A stretch of DNA of 64,000 nt from Bifidobacterium sp. ESL0769 (GTDB lineage Bacteria; Actinomycetota; Actinomycetes; Actinomycetales; Bifidobacteriaceae): assembly GCF_029395495.1 (NCBI RefSeq), contig NZ_CP113918.1, positions 1,798,001 to 1,862,000 of the forward strand, given 5' to 3'. Shown here piece by piece: positions 53,773 through 61,752 of the stretch. Under the pieces are notes generated by a model, which worked only from the letters and a program-made list of their open reading frames with translations, had not been told where the DNA came from and made no database searches. Each line of letters begins with the position of its first letter. Position 1 is the stretch's first letter. The position numbers and the translations under genes were made by a program.

Positions 53773-55293
53773 TCAGCAGCGGTTGTCGAGGCGATGATAC
53801 ATTTCGGAGATCTCGAGATCGCGCTCGAACTCGCGCGGGGTCGTGTTCTCATCGATGGTCGCCAGCTCGACACCGGCGATGCGGGCGAAGTCCTCCCAGC
53901 CCTCACGACCGAAGGAGGTGGTCATGCAGGTGTGATGCGAACCGCCGGCACGCAGCCAGCACTCGGCCGCGGTCTTGAGGCTCGGGCGTGGCTTCCAGAG
54001 GCCACGGGCGCACGGTAGCGCCTTCAAGGAACCTTCAGGCTCGACCACATCGACCACGTCCATCAGCAAGCGGAAACGCTCACGCATGTCGGCCATGGAG
54101 ATGACCGTGGCGGCCTTGTGCGGGGCGACGGTGAAGACCAGACGCACCGGATCAGACTTGTTGCCGATGCCGAGCGGATGAATCTCGAGCTTCGGCTTGG
54201 CGATGGTGCCGACCGAGGGCGAGACCTCAAGCATGTGCGAGCCCATGTCCATCTCGTGGCCCGACACGAAGTTATAGGAGTAGTCCTCCATCAAGCTGGA
54301 GCCGCCCTCAAGGCCATAGCCCATCACGCTGGCGATACGCACGAGCACCGAGGTCTTCCAGTCGCCTTCGGCGGAGAAGCCATAGCCGTATTCGCTCGGG
54401 AGACGCTGGGCACCGACGCCCGGCAGCTGCGGCAGGGTGCCGAGGTCCTCGAAGTTGTCGACGGCGGCGGTGGCGCCGTTGTCCTTCATCATGTTGACCA
54501 TCGCGGCCTCTTCCTTGGCGGCGATGAACAGCTCTTCATAGCGGGAATCCAAGAGCTCCGGGGCCACGTCGTACTTGGCCTTGTAGTCCTCGATGATGTC
54601 TTTGACCTGATCGTCCTTGACCTTCTCGTAGTAGCCGACCAGCTCGTTGACGGCCCAGGTGTTGACCTGCGTGCCGAAGACACGCTCGGCCTCGGTCTTG
54701 TCGCCTTCGGTGACGGCGACGTTGCGCATGTTGTCGCCCCAGCGCATCACGCGCATGTTCTGCGACTCGTTCCAACCGGCGCAGGCGCGGACCCAAGTGG
54801 CGATTCTCTCGGCGACTTCGGAATCGGTATAGTGGCCGACGACGATCTTGCGCGGGATGCCGAGGCGGGTGACGATATAGCCGAACTCACGGTCGCCGTG
54901 GGCGGACTGGTTCAGGTTCATGAAGTCCATGTCGATGGTGTCCCACGGAATCTCCTTGTGGAACTGCGTGTTGAGCTGCAGCAGCGGCTTGGTGAGCACC
55001 TCAAGGCCACGAATCCACATCTTGGCCGGCGAGAACGTGTGCATCCATGCGATGACGCCGATGCAGCTGGGGTCGGCGCTGGCTTCGGTCATGAATTGCT
55101 TCACACCGTCGGAGGACTTCAGCGTGGGCTTCAGCACCAGCTTGACCGGAATCTTGCCGGTCGCGTTGAGCGCGTCGACGATCTTCGTGGACTGCTCGGC
55201 GACCTGACGCAGCGCTTCCTCGCCGTAGAGGTCCTGTGAGCCGACGCCGAACCAGACGGTCTTGCCTTCAAATGGATTTTCGAATGTCATCAT
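53773..55293 (-). CDS. araA: L-arabinose isomerase
   Basis: A 506-aa enzyme converting L-arabinose to L-ribulose. It opens with TVWFGVGSQDLYGEEALRQVAEQ and has the family's AWMHTFSPAKMWIRGL and LLQLNTQFHKEIPWDTIDMDFMNLNQSAHGDREFG segments with metal-binding residues, the catalytic Glu region FSAEGDWKTSVLVRI, and a C-terminal VRAGG..HH-type motif (LRAGGSHHTCM). ATG 55293 follows AAAGGAAG. It lies 74 nt after araB on the same strand; araD, which usually accompanies them, is missing here. A strong terminator follows. Confidence 0.96.
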   Translation of the reverse strand: MMTFENPFEGKTVWFGVGSQDLYGEEALRQVAEQSTKIVDALNATGKIPVKLVLKPTLKSSDGVKQFMTEASADPSCIGVIAWMHTFSPAKMWIRGLEVLTKPLLQLNTQFHKEIPWDTIDMDFMNLNQSAHGDREFGYIVTRLGIPRKIVVGHYTDSEVAERIATWVRACAGWNESQNMRVMRWGDNMRNVAVTEGDKTEAERVFGTQVNTWAVNELVGYYEKVKDDQVKDIIEDYKAKYDVAPELLDSRYEELFIAAKEEAAMVNMMKDNGATAAVDNFEDLGTLPQLPGVGAQRLPSEYGYGFSAEGDWKTSVLVRIASVMGYGLEGGSSLMEDYSYNFVSGHEMDMGSHMLEVSPSVGTIAKPKLEIHPLGIGNKSDPVRLVFTVAPHKAATVISMADMRERFRLLMDVVDVVEPEGSLKALPCARGLWKPRPSLKTAAECWLRAGGSHHTCMTTSFGREGWEDFARIAGVELATIDENTTPREFERDLEISEMYHRLDNRC

Positions 55294-55367
55294 TACTTCC
55301 TTTTGTTGTGCTTCATTGTTGGGTTAACATTTTTGATTGGTAAGCCTTGACCTGGCTAAGCTTCGGT

Positions 55368-57002
55368 TCAGCTTTCCAAGTCAATGGTCTTGATGGCGGC
55401 CTTCTCAATCGGCAGCGCCTTGGTAAAGCGGGCGAAGAAGTCCTCGAAACCGGCGACATCCTTCGGATCGGGCTCTTCGGTGGTCGATTGGGCATCGGCG
55501 AAGACACGCTTGTCGAGGTACTTATCAAGCGGGGTATCTTTGTGCCAGAGGTAATCGGCGAGCACCGCCATACCCCAGGCGCCGCCTTCCGCCGCCGTCG
55601 ACATGACCTTGATCGGGGTGTCGAACGCAGCGGCAAGAATCTTCTGCGCCACCTTCGGGGTGGTGAAAATGCCGCCGTGACCGACCATCGAGTCGACCTT
55701 GACATGCTCGTCCTTGGTCATGATGTCCATGCCGATCTTGACCGGCGAGAACGCGCCGAAAAGTTGGGCACGCATGAAGTTCGCGAGGTTCATGTGACTT
55801 TCCGGGCCACGGGCGAAGACCGGACGGCCTTCCTCAAGCCCTGCCAGGAACTCTCCGGAGTAGAAGCAGTAGTTGATGAGCCCGCCTGCGTTGTCATCGG
55901 CGTCAGGCCCGATGGCCGTGCGGAACAGCGTGCCATAGAGCGTGCCGGCGTCGAGCGGGGTGCCGATGGCCTTGGCGAATTCGCTGAAGACCTTCATCCA
56001 AGCATTCAAATCGGAGGTGAAATTGTTGGCGTGGCTCATGCCGCAGGGGTCGCCCGCCGGGGTCGAGACCAGATCGACTTCGGGGTGCAGACGCTCGAGC
56101 GGATGATCGAGCACGACGGAGGCAAAAATCGAGGTTCCAGCCGAGACGTTGCCGGTGCCCACGCGCACAGAATTCGTAGCGACCATACCGGTGCCGGAAT
56201 CGCCTTCCGGAGGGGCCAGCGGCGTACCGGGTTGCAAGATGCCGCTCGGATCGAGCAGTTTCGCACCCTCGGCTGTCAGTGTTCCCGCATCACTTCCGGC
56301 CACCAGCGGGGTGGGCAGCAAATCCTCGATCTTCCAAGGCTGGGCCGCGACTTCCGGAAGCGCCGAGAATTGCGCCAGCATGTGCTGGTTCCAACTGCGG
56401 GTTTCCGGATCGATCGGGAACATGCCCGATGCATCGTCGATGCCGAGCACCTTCTTGCCGGTGAGCTTCCAGTGGACATAACCGGCGAGCGTGGTGAAGA
56501 ACGCGACGTTTGCTACGTGATCTTCCTTATTGAGAACGCACTGATAAAGATGCGCGATTGACCAGCGTTCGGGAATGTTGTACTGGAAAAGTTCGGAAAG
56601 CTTTTCGTGTGCATCATGCGTGTTGGAATTGCGCCACGTGCGGAACGGGACGAGCAACTTGCCGTCTTTATCGAAAGCGAGATAGCCGTGCATCATCGCT
56701 GAGAAGCCCATCGTGCCGATCTTCGTCAGCTTCTCGCCGTAAGCGTTTTCGACATCATAGGCGAGCGACGCATACGCCGCCTGCAGGCCGGACCACACCT
56801 CGTCAAGAGAGTAGGTCCACAGCCCGTTTTCGAGGTGATTTTCCCATCCATGATCGCCGGCGGCAATCGTGGTATACGTGTCATCAATAAGCACGGCCTT
56901 GATGCGGGTGGATCCAAATTCGATACCGAGCGAGGTCTTGCCTGCGCGTATCTTCTCCGCTATCGCCGCCACCTGCTCCGTGGTGTCTTTTGCAACTGCC
57001 AT
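55368..57002 (-). CDS. araB: Ribulokinase (FGGY family)
   Basis: A 544-aa carbohydrate kinase phosphorylating L-ribulose. The N-terminal ASKHA domain begins LGIEFGSTRIKAVLID. The C-terminal domain shows DSMVGHGGIFTTPKVAQKILAAAFDTPIKVMSTAAEGGAWGMA, the FGGY signature region. It is the first gene of the arabinose operon. ATG 57002 has AAAGGAGC upstream. About 155 nt upstream lies AATGTGAACGCTCACATT, an operator resembling that of the LacI-type regulator AraQ of bifidobacteria. Confidence 0.93.
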   Translation of the reverse strand: MAVAKDTTEQVAAIAEKIRAGKTSLGIEFGSTRIKAVLIDDTYTTIAAGDHGWENHLENGLWTYSLDEVWSGLQAAYASLAYDVENAYGEKLTKIGTMGFSAMMHGYLAFDKDGKLLVPFRTWRNSNTHDAHEKLSELFQYNIPERWSIAHLYQCVLNKEDHVANVAFFTTLAGYVHWKLTGKKVLGIDDASGMFPIDPETRSWNQHMLAQFSALPEVAAQPWKIEDLLPTPLVAGSDAGTLTAEGAKLLDPSGILQPGTPLAPPEGDSGTGMVATNSVRVGTGNVSAGTSIFASVVLDHPLERLHPEVDLVSTPAGDPCGMSHANNFTSDLNAWMKVFSEFAKAIGTPLDAGTLYGTLFRTAIGPDADDNAGGLINYCFYSGEFLAGLEEGRPVFARGPESHMNLANFMRAQLFGAFSPVKIGMDIMTKDEHVKVDSMVGHGGIFTTPKVAQKILAAAFDTPIKVMSTAAEGGAWGMAVLADYLWHKDTPLDKYLDKRVFADAQSTTEEPDPKDVAGFEDFFARFTKALPIEKAAIKTIDLES

Positions 57003-57156
57003 CGTGATCTAGCTCCTTTACTATCGTCCGGACTGCTGTCTTCGCGCGGAACCGCCTTTGCCTTCGATAAAGCCCATAACCCTATCTGCCGCAACGAGCC
57101 ATATTCCTCGCTTCTGTAAGCCTCGCATTACCGTCGTTGGTTATATTTTCTACAGT

Positions 57157-57174
57157 AATGTGAACGCTCACATT
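57157..57174. promoter_or_regulatory. AraQ-like (LacI-type) operator upstream of araB
   Basis: AATGTGAACGCTCACATT is a near-perfect CG-centred palindrome (one mismatched pair). It matches the shape of LacI-type sites (TGTGAnCGnTCACA) reported for AraQ/AraR regulation in bifidobacteria and lies about 155 nt before the araB start. Confidence 0.7.
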
Positions 57175-57296
57175 TTGCTAAGCATTATTTTACACGTAGC
57201 CGTTGCCAACAGGACATCTTCCATAAATCGGACTCATTACGATTGCACGATAAGCCAAGTCAACCCTTAAAACCTTATTCGACCATCCACCGATCA

Positions 57297-57336
57297 TGTG
57301 GATAAATCAGACGCGACACGCCCGAGATGTGGATAA
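57297..57336 (+). promoter_or_regulatory. Two exact DnaA-box 9-mers
   Basis: TGTGGATAA (complement TTATCCACA) occurs at 57297-57305 and 57328-57336, same orientation, 31 bp apart, in the araB/hicA gap (57003-57481). Apart from these and the AraQ-like operator, this gap shows no gene. Confidence 0.4.
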
Positions 57337-57481
57337 GCCATAGCATCCGACCACAATGGTCGTTTTTGGCTCGGTTTACGTCTCAAATTCCCTAAGCTAC
57401 GAAGAACACGAGGAAAGCGATACACAATATCGATTTATCTAGTGCAGAGTTGAGTTTTAAGTCTAGATTGGGGTTTACTAT

Positions 57482-57697
57482 ATGGTTCAAAGGAAGTTAC
57501 TTGTCAAACAAATAAAGAAGGAAGCCAAAGCAAAAGGGGCTGAGTTTTATCACAGACGACAAGGAGGAAACCACGAAATCTACTATCTGAATAATCGAAT
57601 GATTCCCATTCCCCGACATAAAGAAATAGCGAAGCATCAAGCGGAAACGATTATGAAAGAAGTCGCAATCGCTCTAGAAAGGAAAGATAAGCAATGA
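57482..57697 (+). CDS. hicA: HicA-type mRNA interferase toxin
   Basis: A 71-aa protein with the HicA double-stranded-RNA-binding-like fold: a basic first helix (KLLVKQIKKEAKAKGAEFYHRR), the active-site His in GGNHEIYY, the strand MIPIPRHKEI, and a final helix. The family cleaves mRNA and is neutralised by HicB. It overlaps the downstream hicB by 4 nt (ATGA), a normal toxin-antitoxin coupling. ATG 57482 has only GGGG near -10. Its strand and compact order (toxin first) fit the classical hicAB arrangement. Confidence 0.88.
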   Translation: MVQRKLLVKQIKKEAKAKGAEFYHRRQGGNHEIYYLNNRMIPIPRHKEIAKHQAETIMKEVAIALERKDKQ

Positions 57698-58116
57698 GGC
57701 CCAAAAAACTCAAAGCAGGCTACGATGCACACGGCAACAAAACAGTTCACCAGGATAGTTATTCGGTCACTGTCGAACCAGATGAAAAATACTGGTTTCT
57801 TACCATTCCCGGTGTCGGGGTGACACAGGCACGGACTTTGAGCGAAGTGGACACCATGGCCCGCGACCTCATCGAAATCATGACAGGAGACCGCAATTTC
57901 GCCATCAAGCAGGAAATGAAGTTTCCCGAAGAGGTGGAAGAACATCTCGAGGCCATGAAGCACTACCGCGAGCAGTCCAAGAAGGCGAACACGTTGGCGG
58001 CGCAGGAGTCTCGGAAAGCCGCAAAAGGATTGCGACAAGTCGGCCTTACCCTGCGTCAAATCGGTCAGGCCCTAGGGATCTCCTACCAACGCGCAAGCCA
58101 ACTAGTCAATTGCTAA
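57694..58116 (+). CDS. hicB: HicB-type antitoxin with C-terminal helix-turn-helix
   Basis: A 140-aa protein. The N-terminal half is a HicB partial RNase H-like domain (YSVTVEPDEKYWFLTIPGVGVTQARTLSEVDTMARDLIEIMTG). It is followed by a charged helix and a C-terminal DNA-binding segment (LTLRQIGQALGISYQRASQLV, about 118-138) that would autoregulate the operon. It is translationally coupled to hicA. Confidence 0.87.
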   Translation: MRPKKLKAGYDAHGNKTVHQDSYSVTVEPDEKYWFLTIPGVGVTQARTLSEVDTMARDLIEIMTGDRNFAIKQEMKFPEEVEEHLEAMKHYREQSKKANTLAAQESRKAAKGLRQVGLTLRQIGQALGISYQRASQLVNC

Positions 58117-58230
58117 GTCTTGACTTGCACGAAATTTCATAAAAGTCAAACCAGAAGGGGAAAAATAAAGAAAGCTTGAACTTTGCCCGATAAATTGGCA
58201 AATTTGTAATATATTGCCTAAAATCGAGAT

Positions 58231-59223
58231 ATGAGAAAGAAAAAGATACCGCAACGACGCGAACTGAACATAGTCATCATTGAAGATGATCCGTTGGCCT
58301 TGAACTGCGAAAGGGTTTATCTGAACAACCTGCAGAATTACAACGGATTCCGTCTGCAAGTATGGGGCACCGTCAATCTCAAGGATGGCTTAGAAAAGTG
58401 TGCGCACGATACCCATCCGGCCGATGCCGTCATCCTGGAACTTTCGCTTTTGGAAAGGACCAAAAGGAATATTCCACGCGAAATCAAACGACTGCGACCA
58501 GATGTTGTGATTATCGGAATTGCTTCGCACATCGAACGCTATACCCGACCATCGGCGAAGTCGCTGCAAGTGCGGTGCGTTGTCAGCAAAGACAAGCTGA
58601 ATCACGAACTACCGCGAATCATCGATGCCATTTATCGCGAGAAAACACCTCGTCGCCGTTTGCGTGCGGCTGACGGAAGCAAGAAAAGGGGATCATCGTC
58701 TGCTCAAGGCGGCAAAGAATCCAGTGGCCAATTGTCTTGTTCTCGCGGGATACCTTATTGTCAAACCACTGTAAAACGCAACGACAAGCCATTGAATGGA
58801 TTCGCCAGTTCAGATAAAACCAAAAACGCAGCAGAGTTTGCAGCACTCGGGCGGGGCCGAATTCCAACGCCCCGTAATGGGAAATGTTCACAACGAAGTG
58901 AAATTTCCCTACGAGAAAGCGATCAAAGAAAACATAACAGGGATTTCTCGGAATCGAGACCCAAAGGCCACGACCTGGCAGCGGAACGGAACCGCATGAA
59001 AGCCGCCAAACAGAGGCGTTTACCTGTAGTCCCGCTCACACCCATGGAATTGCGCGTCGTCGAGCTGAGCAGAAAAGGTCTGAAACCTCGCGAAGTCGCA
59101 AGGCAGCTCGGCATTTCGGTCAACACGATTTATTCTCATCGAAACCATATCAAGGGCAAATGCCATACGCAGACCTGGACTGGTGCTCTGCTCGTCAGCC
59201 AGAGGGCAAACGGGACGAAGTAA
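58231..59223 (+). CDS. Atypical response regulator, receiver-like domain plus LuxR-type HTH
   Basis: A 330-aa protein. Residues ~12-135 fold like a receiver: the acidic pair in IIEDD (E18/D19/D20), SH at 99-100 and the conserved Lys120 (VVSKDK). The phospho-acceptor Asp is replaced by Glu70 (AVILELSLLE). A long charged, low-complexity linker (about 140-265) joins it to a C-terminal LuxR/NarL helix-turn-helix (LTPMELRVVELSRKGLKPREVARQLGISVNTIYSHRNHIKG, about 275-315). No histidine kinase gene is adjacent. The Glu suggests signalling without phosphorylation. Confidence 0.82.
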   Translation: MRKKKIPQRRELNIVIIEDDPLALNCERVYLNNLQNYNGFRLQVWGTVNLKDGLEKCAHDTHPADAVILELSLLERTKRNIPREIKRLRPDVVIIGIASHIERYTRPSAKSLQVRCVVSKDKLNHELPRIIDAIYREKTPRRRLRAADGSKKRGSSSAQGGKESSGQLSCSRGIPYCQTTVKRNDKPLNGFASSDKTKNAAEFAALGRGRIPTPRNGKCSQRSEISLRESDQRKHNRDFSESRPKGHDLAAERNRMKAAKQRRLPVVPLTPMELRVVELSRKGLKPREVARQLGISVNTIYSHRNHIKGKCHTQTWTGALLVSQRANGTK

Positions 59224-59362
59224 ATCAGGCGCGAACGGCTTTCCCGCTGTCTCGAGGACGCACAATGCCGATACCAAACGCGAATATAGGCAGGAACAGG
59301 CAATCTAATATTTGGCTTGCGAATGCACGAATACAGGTAGGCAGCCAGTTGAGTGCATTGGT

Positions 59363-60124
59363 TCAGGCAAGTTTGAAACCAAGCTCTCTGGCGGCATCGG
59401 TTGGGACGGGGTCCTCGCACCAATAGTCCTCGAGATTCTCGTCAGTGGCAAGCGAACGAATTTCGGCCTGGTCAATGTAGACCTCGCCGCTCAAATGATC
59501 CGTCTCGTGCTGGAAAATTCGGGCGGGCCAACCGTGCAGATGTTCCTCGTGCTTGTTGCCGTCCTCGTCCTGCCAGCGGGCGGTGATGTCAAGCCAGCGG
59601 CGGCGAACCGCCTGGTAGCCGGCAAAACTCAGGCAGCCTTCGTAGAAACTGCGCTGCTCGCTACCGATGGGTTCGTAAGTCGGGTTGATGATGGCACGGA
59701 ACGGGAATTCGGCGATTTCGCGCGGGTCGTTCGTATCGTCGATGACTTCGCTATCATCTGAACCGTTTTGCTGATTCGATGAATCCTGGCCGTCTTTGCT
59801 ACCGACATGTCCTTCAGGATTGTCGTCGACTCCCCTACCGCCAACGCGCACATGATCCTCGACCACGGCGATACGCAGACCCAAGCCAATCTGCGGCGCA
59901 GCCAAGCCGACGCCCGGGGCCTCAAGCATCGTCACATGCATCGCTTCGATGAGCTTGGCAAGTGTCCGCTTGCTCAGCTGGCCATCGTATTTGGCGGCGT
60001 CCTGGCGTAGCACGGGCTCTCCCATCTGCACGATGGGAAGAATCTTCTCCTTGCCGCCGGTTTTGATGAGCTGCTCGACGGCATGGTTCAATTCGGTGTC
60101 GACTTTGGTATTGCGCGAGAACAT
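59363..60124 (-). CDS. def: Peptide deformylase with acidic insert
   Basis: A 253-aa metalloenzyme removing formyl groups from nascent proteins. All three motifs are present: GVGLAAPQIG (71-80), EGCLS (162-166) and HETDH (206-210, metal ligands). Between motifs 1 and 2 an insert of about 48 residues (91-138), rich in Asp, Ser, Asn and Gly, replaces the short loop of typical 160-200-aa deformylases. The ATG shares its A with the glmM stop (TGATG), so the two are coupled. Confidence 0.94.
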   Translation of the reverse strand: MFSRNTKVDTELNHAVEQLIKTGGKEKILPIVQMGEPVLRQDAAKYDGQLSKRTLAKLIEAMHVTMLEAPGVGLAAPQIGLGLRIAVVEDHVRVGGRGVDDNPEGHVGSKDGQDSSNQQNGSDDSEVIDDTNDPREIAEFPFRAIINPTYEPIGSEQRSFYEGCLSFAGYQAVRRRWLDITARWQDEDGNKHEEHLHGWPARIFQHETDHLSGEVYIDQAEIRSLATDENLEDYWCEDPVPTDAARELGFKLA

Positions 60125-61512
60125 CAGATCGCCAGCTCCTCCGCGACTACGGCGGCCAGACGCTGGCAGACCTCGTCGGCCTGTTGCTGCGTTTCGGCCT
60201 CGACCATCACGCGAACCAACGGCTCGGTGCCGCTCGGGCGAAGCAGTACACGGCCGGTAGCGCCCAGTAGCTTCTCTTCACGAGCGACGGCGTCCTGCAC
60301 CTTGGCATTGGTAGGCGCAGCCTTCTTGTCGACCTTAGGAACGTTGATCAGCTGCTGCGGCAGTTGCGGGAAATCAACAGCCAATTGCTTCAGCGACTTG
60401 CCGGATTTGACGACTTCGTTGCAAAGCGTCAACGCGGTCAAGGTTCCGTCGCCGGTGGTGGCGAATTCGCGGTTGATGACATGGCCAGACTGCTCGCCAC
60501 CGATAGAATAATCGCCCTTGAGCATTTCCTCAAGAACGTAACGATCGCCGACGTTGGTCTGTACCGTCGAAATGCCCATGTCTTTCAGGGCCAGCTTCAG
60601 GCCGAGGTTGCTCATCACCGTGACCACCAACGTGTCGTGATTGAGCTTGCCCTCGCGCTTCTTGGCGCGCGCGAGAATGCCCATCTCCTGATCGCCGTTG
60701 ACCATGTTGCCGTCCTCGTCCACGGCGAGGCAGCGGTCGGCGTCGCCGTCGAACGCCACGCCCATCGCGGCCCCGGAGGCCTTGACCATGGCCTGCAGCT
60801 GCTCGGGGTGGGTGGAACCGGCCTTCTTGTTGATGTTGTAGCCGTCAGGCGAAGCGTTGATGACCAGCACCTCGGCACCGGCGCGACGCAGCGCTTCCGG
60901 AGCAACCACCGAAGTTGCACCGTTGGCGCAATCGGCCACAATCTTCAGGCCCTTAAGCGGCTTGGGCTGGGTCTTGTCAGGCGCGATCGGCGCAATGGCC
61001 GAGACCAGATGGTCGATATACATATTGGTAGCGGTGTTGATGTCATGGCTTACACGGCCTACGCCGGCGCCAGTCGGGCGATCCCAATCTTTGCCAAGCA
61101 CCGCTTCGATTTCGTCTTCCTTCTTGTCCGGCAGCTTGAAGCCGCCGCGCGCGAAGAACTTGATGCCGTTGTCGGGCATGGGGTTGTGTGAAGCAGAAAT
61201 CACCGCCCCCATTTCGACATTGAGTTCGCTGGTCAAGTAGGCCACACCAGGAGTCGGAATGATGCCGGCGTCGATAACGTCAAAACCACCCGCACTCATA
61301 CCCGCAGCGAGCGCCGAAGCGAGGAAATCACCGGAAACGCGGGTATCACGGCCGATCAACGCACGCCGACGCCCCTCGCGATGTTCCTCCTCGGTGCCGG
61401 AGGAATCGCCCAACACGCGCACCGCAGCGTCGCCCAAGTCAAGCGCCAGTCTTGCGGTCAAATCCCTGTTCGCCAGTCCGCGAACACCATCGGTTCCAAA
61501 CATATTGGGCAT
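60124..61512 (-). CDS. glmM: Phosphoglucosamine mutase
   Basis: A 462-aa enzyme converting glucosamine-6-phosphate to glucosamine-1-phosphate for peptidoglycan. The catalytic serine loop is ISASHNPMPDNG (Ser108), the metal site FDGDADRC, and the phosphate-binding end RPSGTEPLVRVMVE. The start is ATG 61512 (MPNMFGTDGVRG), where the family begins; the open frame runs to 61554. It is coupled to def downstream. Confidence 0.96.
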   Translation of the reverse strand: MPNMFGTDGVRGLANRDLTARLALDLGDAAVRVLGDSSGTEEEHREGRRRALIGRDTRVSGDFLASALAAGMSAGGFDVIDAGIIPTPGVAYLTSELNVEMGAVISASHNPMPDNGIKFFARGGFKLPDKKEDEIEAVLGKDWDRPTGAGVGRVSHDINTATNMYIDHLVSAIAPIAPDKTQPKPLKGLKIVADCANGATSVVAPEALRRAGAEVLVINASPDGYNINKKAGSTHPEQLQAMVKASGAAMGVAFDGDADRCLAVDEDGNMVNGDQEMGILARAKKREGKLNHDTLVVTVMSNLGLKLALKDMGISTVQTNVGDRYVLEEMLKGDYSIGGEQSGHVINREFATTGDGTLTALTLCNEVVKSGKSLKQLAVDFPQLPQQLINVPKVDKKAAPTNAKVQDAVAREEKLLGATGRVLLRPSGTEPLVRVMVEAETQQQADEVCQRLAAVVAEELAI

Positions 61513-61752
61513 AGTGCCACATCCTCCGTTTGCACGAATGTTACTGAGCCTCATCTTACTCAGCGGCCTTCACGAACGCCGCGCACACCCCCAACACTGC
61601 CCGATTTCGTCGCATTTCATTTTCTTGACGTTTATACACAACGCCGCTTGCTGCAGAGCAAAATCAGTCTGCGACAAGCGGCGAAAATGTCAATTATTGA
61701 TGGGGTTCTTCAGATTCGTTTCACAATCACCGGAACCGCCAAGCCACCAAGC

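Noticed and set aside
54118..55239. 373-codon plus-strand frame opposite araA
   Set aside because: Antisense shadow; the araA protein on the minus strand is complete and recognisable.
57297..57336. Replication origin
   Set aside because: Only two DnaA boxes, no dnaA/dnaN/gyrB genes and no AT-rich unwinding element with clustered boxes.
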